Positions 13,402 through 16,215 of a DNA stretch of 16,215 bases are shown in pieces. Under the pieces are notes generated by a model. That model worked only from the letters and a program-made list of their open reading frames with translations. It searched no databases and was not told the origin of the DNA. The stretch spans positions 1 through 16,215 of the forward strand of contig DATDDN010000034.1 of assembly GCA_036523795.1 (NCBI GenBank). Reading direction: 5' to 3'. The position numbers and the translations under genes were made by a program. The DNA is from 39-52-133 sp036523795 (lineage in GTDB: Bacteria > Pseudomonadota > Gammaproteobacteria > Burkholderiales > Gallionellaceae). The first letter of the stretch is position 1, and each line of letters starts with the position of its first letter.

Positions 13402-16215
13402 ATGAATAAGCAAACCGTGTGGATTCAACGCGACCTTGATGCCGCCCCGCTTGCCATGGCGCTGCTAGACCAGTCAGGCCGCGTGCGCCAGATCAATGCA
13501 CCATGCAGCCGCCTGCTGGGCAGGCCCGCCGGGCAACTGATCGGTACGGAGTGGTTCTCCCTGCTGGATGACGTGCCTGAGCACGGCGAGAAGAAGCACA
13601 TTTTCCAGCGCGTCATGTCCGGCGAGCACGGCCTGCATGAGGCGTTTGACTCCCCCCTGGAAGCGGTCGGCAAGAATGGCAGCCGCATCGCCTGGCGCAT
13701 GTCCCTGCTGCGCGACGAACTGGGCAGCCCCGATGGAGCGCTGTGTTACGGCAGCGACATGAACGAGCATTACCGCGCGGAGCAGGCGCTGCGCATCAGC
13801 AGCGAAGAGCAGGGCGCACTGAATGCTATCCTGCGCCTCAGCCTGGAGAACATCCCACTCAAGACGCAATTCGAGCGCGTGTTAGACATCCTGCTAGGCC
13901 TCGACTGGCTGCCATTCGAGCCGAAAGGCGGGATCTTCCTGGTGCAGCCGGGCGAGGACGTACTCAGCCTGGCGGCGCAACGCAGGCTGCCGCGCGACTT
14001 GCTGCGGCAATGCGCACGCGTGCCGTTTGGCCACTGCCTGTGTGGGCGTGCCGCCGCGACACGCGAAACCCAGTTCTCCTCCTGCCTCGATCGCCGTCAT
14101 GTCAACCGCTGCGCCGGCACCACGCCACATGGGCACTATGTCGTGCCTATCATTTCCAACCGCGTCGTGCTGGGCGTGATCGTGCTTTACCTCAGGCCAG
14201 ACCACCAGCAACAGGATCGCGAATACGAATTCCTGCAAAACGTCGCCGGCACGCTGGCCGGCATGATCAACCTGCACCATGCCCAGGAAGAGTTGCGCCA
14301 GAGCCGTGCCCGCCTGAAGAAGACCCAGCACCTGGCCCAGCTCGGCGGCTGGGAATGGGACAGCATGTTGCACCGCTTCACGCTGTCGGAAGAAAGCTGC
14401 CGCATCCTGCAGCTGCCACCGGAAGATTCCTCCGTTGGCCTCAGCTCCGCACTGAACTTCTTCCATCCGGATGACCGTGCTGCCTTCTGTGCAGCAATCA
14501 CCCAGGCAGCCACGGAGGGCGATGCCGTCGACGTCGATTACCGCATCAGGCTGCGGGACGGCACCGAGCGGGTGGTGAACTGCCAGGCCGAGCCCACCTT
14601 CGACGCCGCCGGCAATGTGCGTCGCCTGAACGGCATGCTGCACGACATCACCGAACGCAAACAGGTTGAGGAAAACCTGCGCCTGTCGGCGGCCGTGTTC
14701 GAGAACACCACGGAAGGCGTGATGATTACCGACAAGTCGGCCGCCATCATCATCATCAACAAGGCGTTTTCCAGCATCACCGGCTACACCCTGGAAGAGC
14801 TGCGCGGCAAGACCGCGGCGGTGCTGAAATCCGGACGCCAGGACGCACAGTTCTACGCCGACATGTGGAAGGCCATCCACGAAACCGGCTCCTGGCAGGG
14901 GGAAATCTGGAACCGGCGCAAGAGCGGTGAAATCTACCCCGAGTGGCTCAACATCAGTGCGGTGAAGGACAAGCAAGGCGAGATCACCAACTATGTCGCG
15001 GTGTTCTCCGACATCACCGAGATGAAGGAATCGGAAAGCCGGCTGAAGCATCTTGCCCACCACGACCCGCTCACCGGGCTGCCCAACCGCCTGCTGCTCA
15101 ATGCGTGCGTGCACCAGTCGATATCCGCGGCACAGCGCAACGGCTCCACGATGGCGGTCATGTTCCTGGATCTGGACAAGTTCAAGCTGATCAACGATAC
15201 GCTGGGTCACCCCGTCGGCGACCAGCTGTTGCTGGAGGTGTCGCGCCGCCTGTTGGACACCTTGCGCGCCGAAGACCTGGTCAGCCGCCTGGGTGGCGAC
15301 GAGTTCGTGGTCGTGCTGGAAGACCTGCCCGATTCGCGCTTTGCGGGCAATGTCGCCAAGAAGATCAATGCCGCATTGGCCGAGAAATTCCACCTGGATG
15401 GCCATGAGCTGTTCATCAGCTGCAGCATCGGCATCAGCATCTTCCCCGGCGACGGCGACAACATCGACGAACTGTTCAAGAATGCGGACACCGCCTTGTA
15501 CCGCGCCAAGGAAGAGGGGCGCAACAACTACCAGTATTACACCGAGGAATTGACCAAGCGCGCGATGGAACGCATGTCGCTGGAAACCGATTTGCGCCAG
15601 GCGCTGGAACGCAACGAGCTGGAGCTCTATTATCAGCCCCAGCTCGACCTGTACAACGGCCGCATCTGCGGCATGGAGGCGCTGCTGCGCTGGCAGCATC
15701 CGCGCAACGGCCTGATGCTGCCGAGCAGCTTCATTCCACTGGCAGAGGAATCCGGGCTGATCGGCGTGATCGGCCACTGGGTGCTGCGCACCGCCTGCGC
15801 GCGACTGAAGGCCTGGCACGACGCCGGCCTGCCCAGGGTGCGCGTGTCCATCAACCTGTCCGCGGCACAATTCCGTCACAAGAACCTGGCCCAACTCGTT
15901 GCCGCTGCGTTGCAGGACAGCGGCCTGGCCCCCGAGTATCTGGAGCTGGAACTCACCGAGAGCATCGTCATGCAGGATGCTGAGGCCACCATCGAGGTGC
16001 TGCGTACCATCAAGAAGCTGGGGGTCAAGATCGCGATCGACGACTTTGGCACCGGCTACTCCTCGCTTAGTTATCTCAAGCGCTTCCCGGTTGACCGCAT
16101 CAAGATCGACCAGTCCTTCGTGCGCAACATCACCTCGGATCCGGCCGATGCCGCCGTGTCGCAGGCCATCATTTCCATGTCGCACAGCCTGAATCTGGTC
16201 ACCCTGGCGGAAGGA
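13402..16215 (+). CDS. PAS-GAF-PAS-PAS-GGDEF-EAL cyclic-di-GMP enzyme (3' end outside window)
   Basis: An open frame of 938 codons from ATG 13402 (GAGG five bases upstream) to the window edge. No signal peptide or membrane helix is seen, so it is probably cytoplasmic. Order: PAS (about 10-130), GAF (about 145-295), PAS (about 305-420, GWEWD start, ends LHDITERKQ), PAS (about 425-545, ends FSDITEMKE), GGDEF (about 548-715, DPLTGLPNR, active-site GGDEF at 631-635), EAL (about 725 on). The EAL part keeps EALLRW (Glu759), INLSAAQF, LELTES, DDFGTGYSS (Asp880/Asp881) and KIDQSF. Both the cyclase and phosphodiesterase motifs are therefore intact and either activity is possible. The usual inhibitory RxxD is not seen near the GGDEF. 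The GAF has a Cys/His cluster (Cys212, Cys214, Cys228, His233, Cys237, His243, His245). It lies divergent from the CHASE kinase; a shared regulon is possible but not shown. Confidence 0.95.
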   Translation, partial: MNKQTVWIQRDLDAAPLAMALLDQSGRVRQINAPCSRLLGRPAGQLIGTEWFSLLDDVPEHGEKKHIFQRVMSGEHGLHEAFDSPLEAVGKNGSRIAWRMSLLRDELGSPDGALCYGSDMNEHYRAEQALRISSEEQGALNAILRLSLENIPLKTQFERVLDILLGLDWLPFEPKGGIFLVQPGEDVLSLAAQRRLPRDLLRQCARVPFGHCLCGRAAATRETQFSSCLDRRHVNRCAGTTPHGHYVVPIISNRVVLGVIVLYLRPDHQQQDREYEFLQNVAGTLAGMINLHHAQEELRQSRARLKKTQHLAQLGGWEWDSMLHRFTLSEESCRILQLPPEDSSVGLSSALNFFHPDDRAAFCAAITQAATEGDAVDVDYRIRLRDGTERVVNCQAEPTFDAAGNVRRLNGMLHDITERKQVEENLRLSAAVFENTTEGVMITDKSAAIIIINKAFSSITGYTLEELRGKTAAVLKSGRQDAQFYADMWKAIHETGSWQGEIWNRRKSGEIYPEWLNISAVKDKQGEITNYVAVFSDITEMKESESRLKHLAHHDPLTGLPNRLLLNACVHQSISAAQRNGSTMAVMFLDLDKFKLINDTLGHPVGDQLLLEVSRRLLDTLRAEDLVSRLGGDEFVVVLEDLPDSRFAGNVAKKINAALAEKFHLDGHELFISCSIGISIFPGDGDNIDELFKNADTALYRAKEEGRNNYQYYTEELTKRAMERMSLETDLRQALERNELELYYQPQLDLYNGRICGMEALLRWQHPRNGLMLPSSFIPLAEESGLIGVIGHWVLRTACARLKAWHDAGLPRVRVSINLSAAQFRHKNLAQLVAAALQDSGLAPEYLELELTESIVMQDAEATIEVLRTIKKLGVKIAIDDFGTGYSSLSYLKRFPVDRIKIDQSFVRNITSDPADAAVSQAIISMSHSLNLVTLAEG

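Noticed and set aside
13894..16185. 763-residue open frame antisense to the GGDEF/EAL gene
   Set aside because: It lies over well-conserved PAS, GGDEF and EAL coding sequence, and its composition is shadow-like (His, Gln, Val, Ala-rich).
1..16215. CRISPR array, prophage, transposon or integron
   Set aside because: No regularly spaced direct repeats, transposase, integrase or phage genes were seen, and codon use is uniform across the window.

Overview
The window looks like ordinary chromosome of a betaproteobacterium. High GC with matching codon use, the miaB-ybeZ-ybeY-ybeX order, a CoaX-type pantothenate kinase and the mix of NarL-type and GGDEF/EAL signalling proteins fit the Nitrosomonadales (Gallionella/Sideroxydans-like). 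That placement is an inference from gene style, not a measured phylogeny. No phage, transposase, CRISPR array or plasmid function is visible.

Layout. 1-1001 (+): the 3' end of coaX overlapping a SPOR-domain membrane protein. 1010-1237 (+): a promoter, an elongator tRNA-Met and its terminator. 1316-1464 (-): a 31-residue one-helix membrane protein with a strong ribosome binding site and its own terminator. 1632-5245 (+): a tight operon of miaB, ybeZ (PhoH-like), ybeY and ybeX/corC, covering tRNA modification and ribosome/RNA quality control. 5246-5819 (+): a leader that starts with a tRNA-His-like hairpin, then a small CZB-like protein. 5839-8115 (-): mipA/ompV, marC and rluF, with a palindromic intergenic repeat between the last two. 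8255-8929 (+): a helical protein of unknown function. 8971-9392 (-): psiF and its terminator.

The right third is regulatory. A LuxR/NarL response regulator (9655-10290, +) and a CHASE-PAS histidine kinase (11113-13197, -) face each other across a Yip1-family membrane protein (10346-10918, -). They may form a two-component pair. Divergent from the kinase, a large PAS-GAF-PAS-PAS-GGDEF-EAL protein (13402 onward, +) runs off the window. It keeps the motifs for both making and breaking cyclic-di-GMP.

I found no clear new multi-gene system. The items most worth a second look are the 31-residue membrane protein, the CZB-like protein with two of four expected zinc ligands replaced and its tRNA-like leader, three dyads in the regulatory region, and the Cys/His-rich GAF domain of the GGDEF/EAL protein.
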